NCBI RefSeq assembly: GCF_019311235.1
Contig: NZ_JAHWDF010000014.1
Span: 1-64,000 of the forward strand
Source: Mesonia aestuariivivens
Lineage (GTDB): Bacteria > Bacteroidota > Bacteroidia > Flavobacteriales > Flavobacteriaceae
Length of the DNA stretch: 64,000 nt
Direction of reading: 5' to 3'
Under the pieces are notes generated by a model. That model ran no database searches. It was not told the origin of the DNA and saw only the letters and a list, made by a program, of their open reading frames with translations. This document shows, piece after piece, positions 15,904 to 23,854 of this stretch; the first letter of the stretch is position 1; the number at the start of each line of letters is the position of its first letter. The position numbers and the translations under genes are program-made.

Positions 15904-16967
15904 TGAAAAGAAGAACTTTTGTACAGCAAAGTAGTTTAGCGGCTATTGCAAGTTGTTTGCCTTGGCAGTCGATGTTGAGTTATGGCAACGATCCTGAGTT
16001 ATCGACTTTCGAAAAGCGGTTAAGTCCGGTAGGAAGAGCTTTAGAGTTTGAAGATCAATATGTTTGGTGCAATAGCCCGATAGAAGGACCCGATGGAAAA
16101 ATTCACGTATTTTATTCTTGTTGGCCAAAAAGCGAATCGATGAGTGGATGGACACACAAATCGGAAATCGCTCACGCAGTAGCCGAAAAACCGGAAGGCC
16201 CTTACGAATATGTTGATACAGTTTTGTATCCGCGAGGCAAAGGTTTTTGGGATGCGACAACTTGCCATAACCCAAGCATTCATTTTGTAGACGGGAAATA
16301 TGCTTTGTTTTTTATGGGGAATTCGAATGGTAAATTGAACACGCAACGCATTGGTTTGGCAACAGCAGATTCACTTTACGGTCCTTGGGAACGACCGGAT
16401 AAGCCACTTTTATTTCCTGGGAAAGCTGGAAGTTGGGACGATCACTGTACAACCAATCCTTCCTTTTTAAAGTTTGAAGATAAATATTGGTTGTATTATA
16501 AATCTTTTGATTCAGAAGGTTATTTATATCCAAAATTCAGTATTCGGGGTAACCGAAAATACGGGTTGGCGGTGGCCGATCGATTAGAAGGACCGTATAA
16601 AAAATATGAAGGCAATCCGGTCATCGATTTTTCAGGAATGGGAAATAACGAACAATGTGAAGATGCTTTTGTCTGGCGTGAAAATGGTAAATTTAAAATG
16701 CTCGCACGCGATTTAGGAACTTTTGGAATTGATAATGGTTTGTATATGGAATCTGAAGATGGTAAGCATTGGAACGATCCAAAAATAGGATACCAACCTT
16801 TAGACAAATATGTGAAGCAGCCACCTGCTCCTAAACATTTAAATAGATATGGTAGGGCAGAGCGACCGCAAATCTTATTTCAGAATGGAAAACCAACGTA
16901 TCTGTTTACCGCTTCACAAGGTGGGAAATATGAAACCGCTTCCTCTTTTATTTTTAAAATTGATTAA
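15903..16967 (+). CDS. GH43-like five-bladed beta-propeller glycosidase with twin-arginine signal
   Basis: A 354-residue protein starting MKRRTFVQQSSLAAIAS, which fits a Tat-type signal (RRTFV). The mature part has the short repeated blades of GH43/GH117-type propellers: YVWCNSPIEGPDGKIHVFYS, WDATTCHNPSIHFVDGKYAL, WDDHCTTNPSFLKFEDKYWL and NNEQCEDAFVWRENGKFKML, with acidic residues at the expected blade positions. Such enzymes remove side-chain sugars (arabinose, xylose, galactose types). The subfamily and sugar are unclear. It is coupled to the DUF4450 gene by a one-base overlap, so the pair probably works on the same substrate. The end of this gene is followed by repeats and a new transcription unit. 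Confidence 0.7.
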   Translation: MKRRTFVQQSSLAAIASCLPWQSMLSYGNDPELSTFEKRLSPVGRALEFEDQYVWCNSPIEGPDGKIHVFYSCWPKSESMSGWTHKSEIAHAVAEKPEGPYEYVDTVLYPRGKGFWDATTCHNPSIHFVDGKYALFFMGNSNGKLNTQRIGLATADSLYGPWERPDKPLLFPGKAGSWDDHCTTNPSFLKFEDKYWLYYKSFDSEGYLYPKFSIRGNRKYGLAVADRLEGPYKKYEGNPVIDFSGMGNNEQCEDAFVWRENGKFKMLARDLGTFGIDNGLYMESEDGKHWNDPKIGYQPLDKYVKQPPAPKHLNRYGRAERPQILFQNGKPTYLFTASQGGKYETASSFIFKID

Positions 16968-17005
16968 AATAGTTAGCAGTAAACAGTTGGCCGTATTTAG
17001 TAAAA

Positions 17006-17059
17006 GTCACTTCGAGTGATGTTGTTGAAGCGATAGTGAAATAACATCGTATCGAGAAG
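17006..17059. repeat. Intergenic repeat family B, copy 2
   Basis: Reads gtcacttcgagtgatgttgt, then tgaagcgatagtgaaataac, then atcgtatcgagaag. The two inner arms cgatagtg and atcgtatcg give it fold-back potential. Confidence 0.7.
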
Positions 17060-17191
17060 CATGAGGAAGAAGATCTCGATACAAATTTCAATTCAGGAAT
17101 TGAAATTCACTCGATCTGACTGGAAACTATAAATTATAAAATAAATGATAAAAGCAAAACGCGTGACCCAGGATTACATCACGAAAATCTA

Positions 17192-17226
17192 GCAGGATGA
17201 GATTCCGTGTCAGGCACGGAATGACG
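17192..17226. repeat. Intergenic repeat family A, copy 4 (3' half only)
   Basis: Only the end of the unit is present: aggatgagattccgtgtcag and gcacggaatgacg, including the terminal palindrome ttccgtg...cacggaa. Confidence 0.7.
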
Positions 17227-17234
17227 AACGAAAA

Positions 17235-17290
17235 GTTACTTCGAGTGATTTTGTTGAAGCAATAGCATAAATAAAATCGTATCGAGAAGT
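17235..17290. repeat. Intergenic repeat family B, copy 3
   Basis: Reads gttacttcgagtgattttgt, then tgaagcaatagcataaataa, then aatcgtatcgagaagt. It follows directly after the family A half-unit. Confidence 0.7.
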
Positions 17291-17450
17291 CAATTTAAAA
17301 ATTGAAACTCACTTGAGCTGGCGGGAAGTTGGAGAATAGATAGGAAGCTCGAATAAGGAAATAAGAAACAAGACAACTGCCTTTAAGTAGGCCGAAAATG
17401 ATGAAATTATATAAATGAGCCGAAAATAAAAACCTAATAACCTTCTCTCT

Positions 17451-19607
17451 ATGAAAAAATATATCTCTTTATTTTGTTTAAGTCTGTTGTTCTTTAGTTG
17501 TGCTGAAGAACAAAAAACAGAAGAAGCATCTTCGGAGGAACAACCCTCTAAAATCGACCGAAAGGCCGTGATTACCCGAAATAGTGTACACGTGAATCAA
17601 TTAGATACGTTAGCCTCGTTAAGTGTTGGAAATGGAAGTTTTGCGTTTACCGTTGATGGTACGGGATTGCAAACTTTCCCGGATATGTATCAATATGGCG
17701 TTCCATTAGGAACGGAATCGGAATGGGGTTGGGATTCGTTCCCGAATACCGAAAATTACAAGTTTGAAGAAACCATTGAAAATTATGACCAAAATGGACG
17801 TAAAGTCAGCTATTCGGTACAGCGGAAAGGACCAAGAGCCAAAAAAGCGGTGGATTATTTTAGGTCGAATCCGCATCGTGTACAATTAGGGAATCTCGGT
17901 TTTGATTTGATCAAGAAAAATGGAGAAAAAGTGCAGCCGCAAGATATTACCGATATTCAGCAAGAACTAAACGTATGGACGGGTGAAATTACCAGTACAT
18001 TTAAGGTGGAAGGAATTCCGGTGGAAGTCAAAACCCTTTGTCATCAAGAAGAAGATATTATTGGAGTTGAAGTGAATTCTGAATTAATTGAAAACGAACA
18101 ATTAAAAATAAGACTTCGATTGCCGTATCCTACCGGTGGTTGGACCGATTTGGGAACAAAATGGGAAGCTGAAAATTTAAATTATCCCAGTGAAATTTCA
18201 ACAGATGAAAAAAATCACGCCGTAGTCACTCGACAGATGGATTCGCTCAAATACGACATCGGTTTTAACTGGAAGGGCGAAGCGAAATTCGAAAAAAAAG
18301 AGGATCAATATTTTGAATTGATTCCGCAGCAAAACAACTTCTCGTTTACGTGTCAGTTTAGCAATGAAGCGATCAATAAAGAAGCTGATTTTACTTCCGT
18401 AGAAAAAAGCAGTAAAAACGGGTGGTCAGCATTTTGGAATAGCGGTGGCATCGTCGATTTTTCTGAATGTACCGATGAGCGTGCCCCGGAATTGGAACGT
18501 CGGGTGGTGTTATCTCAATACCTGACCAAATTGCAATGTACCGGAGAAATTCCACCCCAGGAAACCGGATTAACCTATAATTCTTGGTATGGAAAACCGC
18601 ATTTAGAAATGCACTGGTGGCACGGAGTTCATTTTCCGTTATGGGGAAGACCAGAATTGCTCGGGAAGAGTTTACCTTGGTATGATCGTGTTTTTAAAAA
18701 AGCAAAAAAATTAGCAGAGCGACAGGGTTTTAAAGGAGCGAGATGGCAAAAAATGACCGATCCTTATGGGGATGAAGGTCCATCTTCTGTCGGCGCATTT
18801 TTACTATGGCAACAACCACATTTTATTACCTATGCGGAATTGATGTATCGTGCCGATTCAACTTCAGCAACTTTAGAGAAATATAAAGAACGCGTATTTG
18901 CCACGGCCGATTTTATGGCTTCGTTTGCCCATTTAAATGAAGAAGGAACTTACGATTTAGGTCCGGGAGTGATTCCGGCGCAAGAGCGTTTCCCGAAAAT
19001 GGAAACGTTTAACCCAACCTATGAGTTAGCCTACTGGAATTGGGCACTCACCACCGCTTTAGAATGGAAAAAACGCTTAGGAGAAGAACAACCTGAAGCA
19101 TGGAAAAAAGTAGCTGAAAATTTATCGCCACTTCCCGTTCAGGAAGATTATTATTTGGCTACCGAAAGCGCAACTGATTCTTATACCAATCCGGAATATT
19201 TAACCGATCATCCTTCGGTTTTAGGAACTTACGGAATGTTACCGGTTACCCCACTGCTTGATAAAGAAATTATGAACAATACCTTTAATAAAGTTTGGGA
19301 TATCTGGTCCTGGGAAGATACCTGGGGTTGGGATTTCCCTATGACGGCAATGGCTGCGGCGCGATTGGGAAAACCTGAAAAAGCAGTGGATGCACTTTTT
19401 ATGGATGTACAAACCAACACGTATTTAAAAAACGGACATAATTACCAAGAGGAGCGTTTAACTTTATATATGCCAGGGAATGGAGGTTTATTAACCGCAG
19501 TAGCGATGATGTGTGCCGGTTGGGATGAAACTACAGAGAAAAACCCCGGTTTCCCTAATAATGGCAAGTGGAATGTGAAGTGGGAAGGCTTGAAAAAAAT
19601 GCCTTAA
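17451..19607 (+). CDS. Uncharacterised (alpha/alpha)6-barrel glycosidase-like lipoprotein
   Basis: A 718-residue protein with lipoprotein signal MKKYISLFCLSLLFFSC-AEE and an acidic linker. The N-terminal 300 residues form a beta-sandwich of the type in GH65/GH95-like enzymes (LASLSVGNGSFAFTVDG). The rest reads as an (alpha/alpha)6 barrel with YNSWYGKPHLEMHWWHGVHF, FKGARWQKMTDPYGDEGPSS and WSWEDTWGWDFPMTAMAAAR. The EMHWWH motif and the WGWD near the end recall inverting GH65/GH95/GH78-clan enzymes, but I cannot place it in a numbered family. A role in releasing a terminal sugar from rhamnogalacturonan fragments is inferred from neighbours (GH106, GH105, PL22). It has its own transcription start region, being isolated by gaps on both sides. 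Confidence 0.65.
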   Translation: MKKYISLFCLSLLFFSCAEEQKTEEASSEEQPSKIDRKAVITRNSVHVNQLDTLASLSVGNGSFAFTVDGTGLQTFPDMYQYGVPLGTESEWGWDSFPNTENYKFEETIENYDQNGRKVSYSVQRKGPRAKKAVDYFRSNPHRVQLGNLGFDLIKKNGEKVQPQDITDIQQELNVWTGEITSTFKVEGIPVEVKTLCHQEEDIIGVEVNSELIENEQLKIRLRLPYPTGGWTDLGTKWEAENLNYPSEISTDEKNHAVVTRQMDSLKYDIGFNWKGEAKFEKKEDQYFELIPQQNNFSFTCQFSNEAINKEADFTSVEKSSKNGWSAFWNSGGIVDFSECTDERAPELERRVVLSQYLTKLQCTGEIPPQETGLTYNSWYGKPHLEMHWWHGVHFPLWGRPELLGKSLPWYDRVFKKAKKLAERQGFKGARWQKMTDPYGDEGPSSVGAFLLWQQPHFITYAELMYRADSTSATLEKYKERVFATADFMASFAHLNEEGTYDLGPGVIPAQERFPKMETFNPTYELAYWNWALTTALEWKKRLGEEQPEAWKKVAENLSPLPVQEDYYLATESATDSYTNPEYLTDHPSVLGTYGMLPVTPLLDKEIMNNTFNKVWDIWSWEDTWGWDFPMTAMAAARLGKPEKAVDALFMDVQTNTYLKNGHNYQEERLTLYMPGNGGLLTAVAMMCAGWDETTEKNPGFPNNGKWNVKWEGLKKMP

Positions 19608-19665
19608 CAGGAATGCACAGGATACCGAAATGGTTTAGAAAGTCTAATTTTCATTTTTAGAAATG

Positions 19666-19697
19666 GCGTCATCCCGGACTTGATCCGGGATCACATC
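19666..19697. repeat. Intergenic repeat family A, copy 5 (variant start)
   Basis: gcgtcatcccggacttgatc followed by cgggatcacatc. The inner cccgga/tccggg is a 6-bp-arm palindrome. Such tcatcccggacttgatccgggat elements are common between genes in many bacteria; here it occupies the place family A has in the other gaps. Confidence 0.55.
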
Positions 19698-19772
19698 AAA
19701 GTAGGATAAAATGCTGAATCAATATTTCAACTTTGCTCAGTGTGACATTTAAACCTGACAATCGTGTCAGCA

Positions 19773-19798
19773 GTCACTTCGAGTGATCTTATTGAAAT
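19773..19798. repeat. Intergenic repeat family B, copy 4 (truncated)
   Basis: gtcacttcgagtgatcttat followed by tgaaat; the middle of the unit is missing and the sequence joins straight to the follow-on stretch seen after copies 2 and 3. Confidence 0.55.
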
Positions 19799-19858
19799 TC
19801 ACTTAATCTAACGAAGGTTGGAATTTTAAAATTTGGTTACAAATTAATAAAGCTAGAA

Positions 19859-21133
19859 ATGACAAAAAAACGATCTACCTATTTACTAATTGCTTTTTTA
19901 GTAACGTTTCCAGTTTTAATTTCTTGTAAAGAAAAAACTGATAAAAGTGAAAAATCAGCTTCAGAAGAAAAGAAAGATGCTATTCCTGTTTTAATGACGG
20001 GTGAAGGAAAAATGCCTTCGACTTGGATCGATAAAACAACCGGACATCAGCTTAAGAAATTAACTTCCGAAGGAGATAATCGAAGTTTTTACTTTCATAA
20101 CAATCCGTTTGTGAAAGCTAAAAATAGTCAAGACTGGTTAATGATTTTTTATAAAACTACAGAAAGCGGAAATCAGCTGTATTCTTTAAATTTAACCACG
20201 CAAGAGCAAAAAGCCATCACTACCCAACCGGGCAAAAAACGTGGCGAGATTCTGGGAACTCAATCAAGAAAAGTATTTTACACGTTAAATGATAGTGTTT
20301 TTGCAAGTCATATTGATACACAGCAAACCGATTTTATCAAAAAACTTCCCGAAGGCGTAAGCGTAGGCACTAATACCTTAAATGCTTCGGAAGAATTGCT
20401 GGGCGGAGTGGTCGCTACGGAAGAAGAAGCGGAACTATTCAAAAAAAATCCAAAAAAGTCAGATTACTTCAACTTAATCTATGAAGCACATTTGCCTCGG
20501 CATTTAATGACGATTGATGTAGAGAACGGAGAACTTTCAAAACTATATCGTGAAAATGCCTGGCTTAATCACGAACAATTTTCACCTACAGATCCTAATT
20601 TATTAATGTATTGTCACGAAGGTCCTTGGCATAAAGTAAATCGTATTTGGACGTACGATTTATCGACTGGCGATACGACGCTAATTCATAAAAGAACGGT
20701 ACATCGTGAAATTGCCGGACACGAGTTTTTTAGTCCCGATGGAAAAACCATCTGGTTCGATTTGCAAATTCCACGGGGAGAAACATTTTACTTAGCAGGG
20801 AAAAATATTGACACTGGCGAAGAAACACGCTACCAATTAGAAAGAGACGAATGGTCTATTCATTACAATATTTCACCTGATATGAAAACATTTGCCGGTG
20901 ATGGAGGCGATAAATCTCAGGTAGCGCACGCTGAAGACGGACAATGGATTTATCATTTCACCCCTAACGGAAAAGAGTTGGATTCTGAAAAACTCGTAGA
21001 TATGAGTAAACATAATTACGATTTAGAACCCAACGTGCATTTTTCACCTGATGGAAAATGGATTATTTTTAGAGCTAATTTTGAGGGAAGTACTCAAATT
21101 TATGCCGTAAAGATAGAAAAACACAAAGCTTAA
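19859..21133 (+). CDS. Oligogalacturonate lyase-like protein (PL22), lipoprotein
   Basis: A 424-residue protein starting with a lipoprotein signal (FLVTFPVLISC-KEK). It is a seven-bladed beta-propeller of the PL22 type: WLNHEQFSPTDPNLLMYCHE followed by GPWHKVNRIW, and HREIAGHEFFSPDGKTIWFD, which carry the His/Gln residues that bind the divalent metal and the uronate in oligogalacturonate lyases. It should split short unsaturated or saturated oligogalacturonides by beta-elimination. Known Ogl enzymes are cytoplasmic, whereas this one carries a lipid anchor, as is common for Bacteroidota relatives. Only two bases separate it from the GH106 gene, so PL22, GH106 and GH105 form one operon. Confidence 0.83.
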   Translation: MTKKRSTYLLIAFLVTFPVLISCKEKTDKSEKSASEEKKDAIPVLMTGEGKMPSTWIDKTTGHQLKKLTSEGDNRSFYFHNNPFVKAKNSQDWLMIFYKTTESGNQLYSLNLTTQEQKAITTQPGKKRGEILGTQSRKVFYTLNDSVFASHIDTQQTDFIKKLPEGVSVGTNTLNASEELLGGVVATEEEAELFKKNPKKSDYFNLIYEAHLPRHLMTIDVENGELSKLYRENAWLNHEQFSPTDPNLLMYCHEGPWHKVNRIWTYDLSTGDTTLIHKRTVHREIAGHEFFSPDGKTIWFDLQIPRGETFYLAGKNIDTGEETRYQLERDEWSIHYNISPDMKTFAGDGGDKSQVAHAEDGQWIYHFTPNGKELDSEKLVDMSKHNYDLEPNVHFSPDGKWIIFRANFEGSTQIYAVKIEKHKA

Positions 21134-21135
21134 GC

Positions 21136-23844
21136 ATGAAGAAATTACTTATACTTAACTTATTATTATTATTAATAGGAAGCACTGCTTTCGCACAAAA
21201 CTCTTTTTCGGGATTACCGGAAATGACCAATATCCAAAAACCTTGGACGCGTTGGTGGTGGATGGGAAATGCGGTTGATAAAGAAAATTTACGTGATAAT
21301 TTAATTCAGTTAAGTGAAGCCGGGATAGGTGGCGTTGAAATCACTCCGATCTACGGCGTAAAAGGTGAAGAAGAAAAATTTATCGACTATTTATCTCCGA
21401 AATGGATGGAAATGTTGGATTACACCCTCCAAACTGCAGATAGTTTAGGCATTCAGGTCGATATGGTTTTAGGAACCGGTTGGCCGTATGGTGGTCCGCA
21501 AGTTTCCCGCGAAGATGCTGCTACTAAATTGATCGTAAGAAAATATGAAGTAAAGAAAAACGAGCGGATCAAAGAGAAAATTCAACCTAATGACAAAGAA
21601 GATTATGCAAATTTGAAATATCTCGTGGCTTATGGTCACCAAGGAACTTACTTGGATTTAACCGATGAGTTAGAGGGTGATGAACTGAACTGGAAAGCTA
21701 AAAAAGAACATTTTACGCTTTATGCTATCTTTGTAGGGAAAACCGGGCAGCATGTGAAGCGGTCCGCACCGGGAGGAAAAGGCTTTACTTTAGATCATTA
21801 TTCAAAAAAGGCCTTTGAAAATTATGCACAACCTTTTGATGAGGTTCTACCACCTTTTAAAAATAGAATCCGAGCGATTTTTAATGACAGTTACGAAGTT
21901 TACGGTAGTAATTTTACTCCCGAATTTTTTGAAAAGTTTGAAACATACCGCGGTTACGACCTTAAAAAACATTTACCGGAACTTTTTAGTCGAATGAATA
22001 CTGAACTTGCTAATCGCGTAAAAGGAGATTACCGAGAAACATTATCAGATTTATTGTTGAATGATTTTAATAAACCTTGGACGGATTGGACGAATGGTTA
22101 CGGATTTAAAACCAAGCTGCAAGCACACGGTTCTCCTGGGAATTTAATTGATTTGTACGCTTCTGCCGATATTCCAGAATGTGAAACCTTTGGTTCGATG
22201 CCATTTGATATTCCCGGTTTACGCAGAAAAGCTGAAAACATTAGAAATGGCGATGCCGATCCAGTTATGCTAAAGTTTTCTTCTTCCGCAGGGCACATTG
22301 CTGGCCGACCTCTGATCTCTTCCGAAAGCTTTACGTGGTTACGCGATCATTTTAAAACCGCTTTATCGCAAACCAAACCCGAGGCAGAAGAATTGTTGCT
22401 GAATGGCGTTAACCATATGTTTTTTCACGGAACAACCTATTCCCCTGAAAGAGCCGCTTGGCCGGGTTGGAAGTTTTATGCTTCGGTAAATATGAGTCCG
22501 AATAATACCATTTGGGAAGACGCGCCAGAAATGTTCTCCTATTTAGCCAACTCGCAGCAAATTTTACAAGCCGGAAATCCTGATAATGAAATTTTAGTGT
22601 ATTGGCCTATTTATGATGTTTGGAACCGTCAGTTAAACAATCAATTGTTCTTTCAGTTTAAAATACATTCATTGGAAGAATGGTTACACGGCACTTCTTT
22701 TTATGAAATAAGTACCAATTTGATGAAAAAAGGCTACGGAATCGATTTTATTTCAGATGCGTTTATTGCGGAGGCGAAAGTGAAAAATGGGGAACTTCAG
22801 TTACCCGGCGGAAGTTTTAAAGCGTTAGTCGTTCCGGAAGCGAAATACATTCCATTGGAAACGCTTGAAAAATTACTTCAACTTAAAAAAGAAGGCGCCA
22901 CTATTATTTTTAAAGCTTTGCCTCAACATGTTCCGGGGCTAAAAGATTTCCGCAGTAAAGAAAAGCAACTCGTTCAATTACTAAAGTCGAATCGAATTCA
23001 GCCTCAGCAAAATATAGATGAAGCTTTACAAGCAGCGAATGTGAAGCCAGAAGCATTGGTAAATACCGGATTAAAATATATTCGAAGGGAATTGAACGGA
23101 GAAAAACTTTACTTTTTGGTAAATCATACCGCTAAGAATGTCGATAAGTTTATTTCTATCCAGCATCATGCGAATCAAGTCACATTATTTGATGCGTTGA
23201 ATAATATCAAAGGAAAAGCGAGAATTCAGCAAGATGGAACAATTACGAAAGTTTGGGTGCAACTGGAACCAGGTGAAAGTATATTCTTAAAAACTGGTCG
23301 TGAAGATGATATAGAAGATTGGTTATATGTGGAAGAAGAAAACGAAAGTTTTGAACTCACCGGAACATGGAAGATTGATTTCTTACGAGGAGGGCCAACA
23401 TTACCGTCTTCTGGAGATATGAAAACGTTAACCTCTTGGACAAATTTAGGGACCGATGCTGAAAATTTTTCGGGAACGGCAAGTTATGAACTGGAATTTG
23501 ATGCTCCAAAATCTAACGTAAAGCTTTGGAGATTAGATTTAGGCGAAGTACGTGAAAGTGCTAAAGTTTGGTTGAATGGGGATTATGTAGGAAGTAGTTG
23601 GTCGATTCCGCACCAATTGATTTTGAAAAATTTAAACGAAAAAAATAATACCCTAAGAATTGAAGTCACCAATTTACCGGCTAATCGAATTCGAGCTAAA
23701 GAGAATCGGGGAGAAGAATGGAAAATTTTCTACGAGATCAATATGGTCAACAAAGATTATAAAGAATTCGACGCCACCCAATGGGAGGTAACGCCATCCG
23801 GATTGGTCACTCCTGTCAAATTAATTCCGCTTAAAAAGAAATAA
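21136..23844 (+). CDS. GH106 alpha-L-rhamnosidase
   Basis: A 902-residue exported enzyme with signal peptide MKKLLILNLLLLLIGSTAFA-Q. The N-terminal TIM-barrel opening PWTRWWWMGNAVDKENLRDN, LSEAGIGGVEITPIYGV and VDMVLGTGWPYGGPQVS is diagnostic of GH106. LISSESFTWL and GVNHMFFHGTTYSPE carry the expected acidic and metal-site region. The C-terminus is a galactose-binding-like beta-sandwich (WRLDLGEVRESAKVWLNGDY), typical for the family. It would cut terminal alpha-L-rhamnose from rhamnogalacturonan or RG-II side chains and so supply the rhamnose pathway encoded upstream. Length fits the family. It lies between the PL22 and GH105 genes with gaps of 2 and 10 bases. Confidence 0.92.
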   Translation: MKKLLILNLLLLLIGSTAFAQNSFSGLPEMTNIQKPWTRWWWMGNAVDKENLRDNLIQLSEAGIGGVEITPIYGVKGEEEKFIDYLSPKWMEMLDYTLQTADSLGIQVDMVLGTGWPYGGPQVSREDAATKLIVRKYEVKKNERIKEKIQPNDKEDYANLKYLVAYGHQGTYLDLTDELEGDELNWKAKKEHFTLYAIFVGKTGQHVKRSAPGGKGFTLDHYSKKAFENYAQPFDEVLPPFKNRIRAIFNDSYEVYGSNFTPEFFEKFETYRGYDLKKHLPELFSRMNTELANRVKGDYRETLSDLLLNDFNKPWTDWTNGYGFKTKLQAHGSPGNLIDLYASADIPECETFGSMPFDIPGLRRKAENIRNGDADPVMLKFSSSAGHIAGRPLISSESFTWLRDHFKTALSQTKPEAEELLLNGVNHMFFHGTTYSPERAAWPGWKFYASVNMSPNNTIWEDAPEMFSYLANSQQILQAGNPDNEILVYWPIYDVWNRQLNNQLFFQFKIHSLEEWLHGTSFYEISTNLMKKGYGIDFISDAFIAEAKVKNGELQLPGGSFKALVVPEAKYIPLETLEKLLQLKKEGATIIFKALPQHVPGLKDFRSKEKQLVQLLKSNRIQPQQNIDEALQAANVKPEALVNTGLKYIRRELNGEKLYFLVNHTAKNVDKFISIQHHANQVTLFDALNNIKGKARIQQDGTITKVWVQLEPGESIFLKTGREDDIEDWLYVEEENESFELTGTWKIDFLRGGPTLPSSGDMKTLTSWTNLGTDAENFSGTASYELEFDAPKSNVKLWRLDLGEVRESAKVWLNGDYVGSSWSIPHQLILKNLNEKNNTLRIEVTNLPANRIRAKENRGEEWKIFYEINMVNKDYKEFDATQWEVTPSGLVTPVKLIPLKKK

Positions 23845-23854
23845 TTTATATAAA

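Larger units (their letters stand above)
16968..17450. other. Repeat-filled gap before the 718-residue lipoprotein gene
   Basis: A 483-base gap without a gene. It contains two family B copies (17006-17059 and 17235-17290), each followed by a related stretch (gaaattcactcgatctgac and gaaactcacttgagctggc), with the end of a family A unit (17192-17226) between them, then ggagaatagataggaagc-type units. The B-A-B layout suggests insertion of one repeat type into another or a local duplication. Confidence 0.65.
19608..19858. other. Repeat-containing gap before the PL22-like gene
   Basis: No gene. It holds a small acaggaatgcacaggata stretch right after the stop (similar stretches follow the permease at 10579 and 10721), a family A relative with the palindrome cccggacttgatccggg (19666-19697), and a truncated family B unit (19773-19798) followed by gaaattcacttaatctaac. 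Confidence 0.55.
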
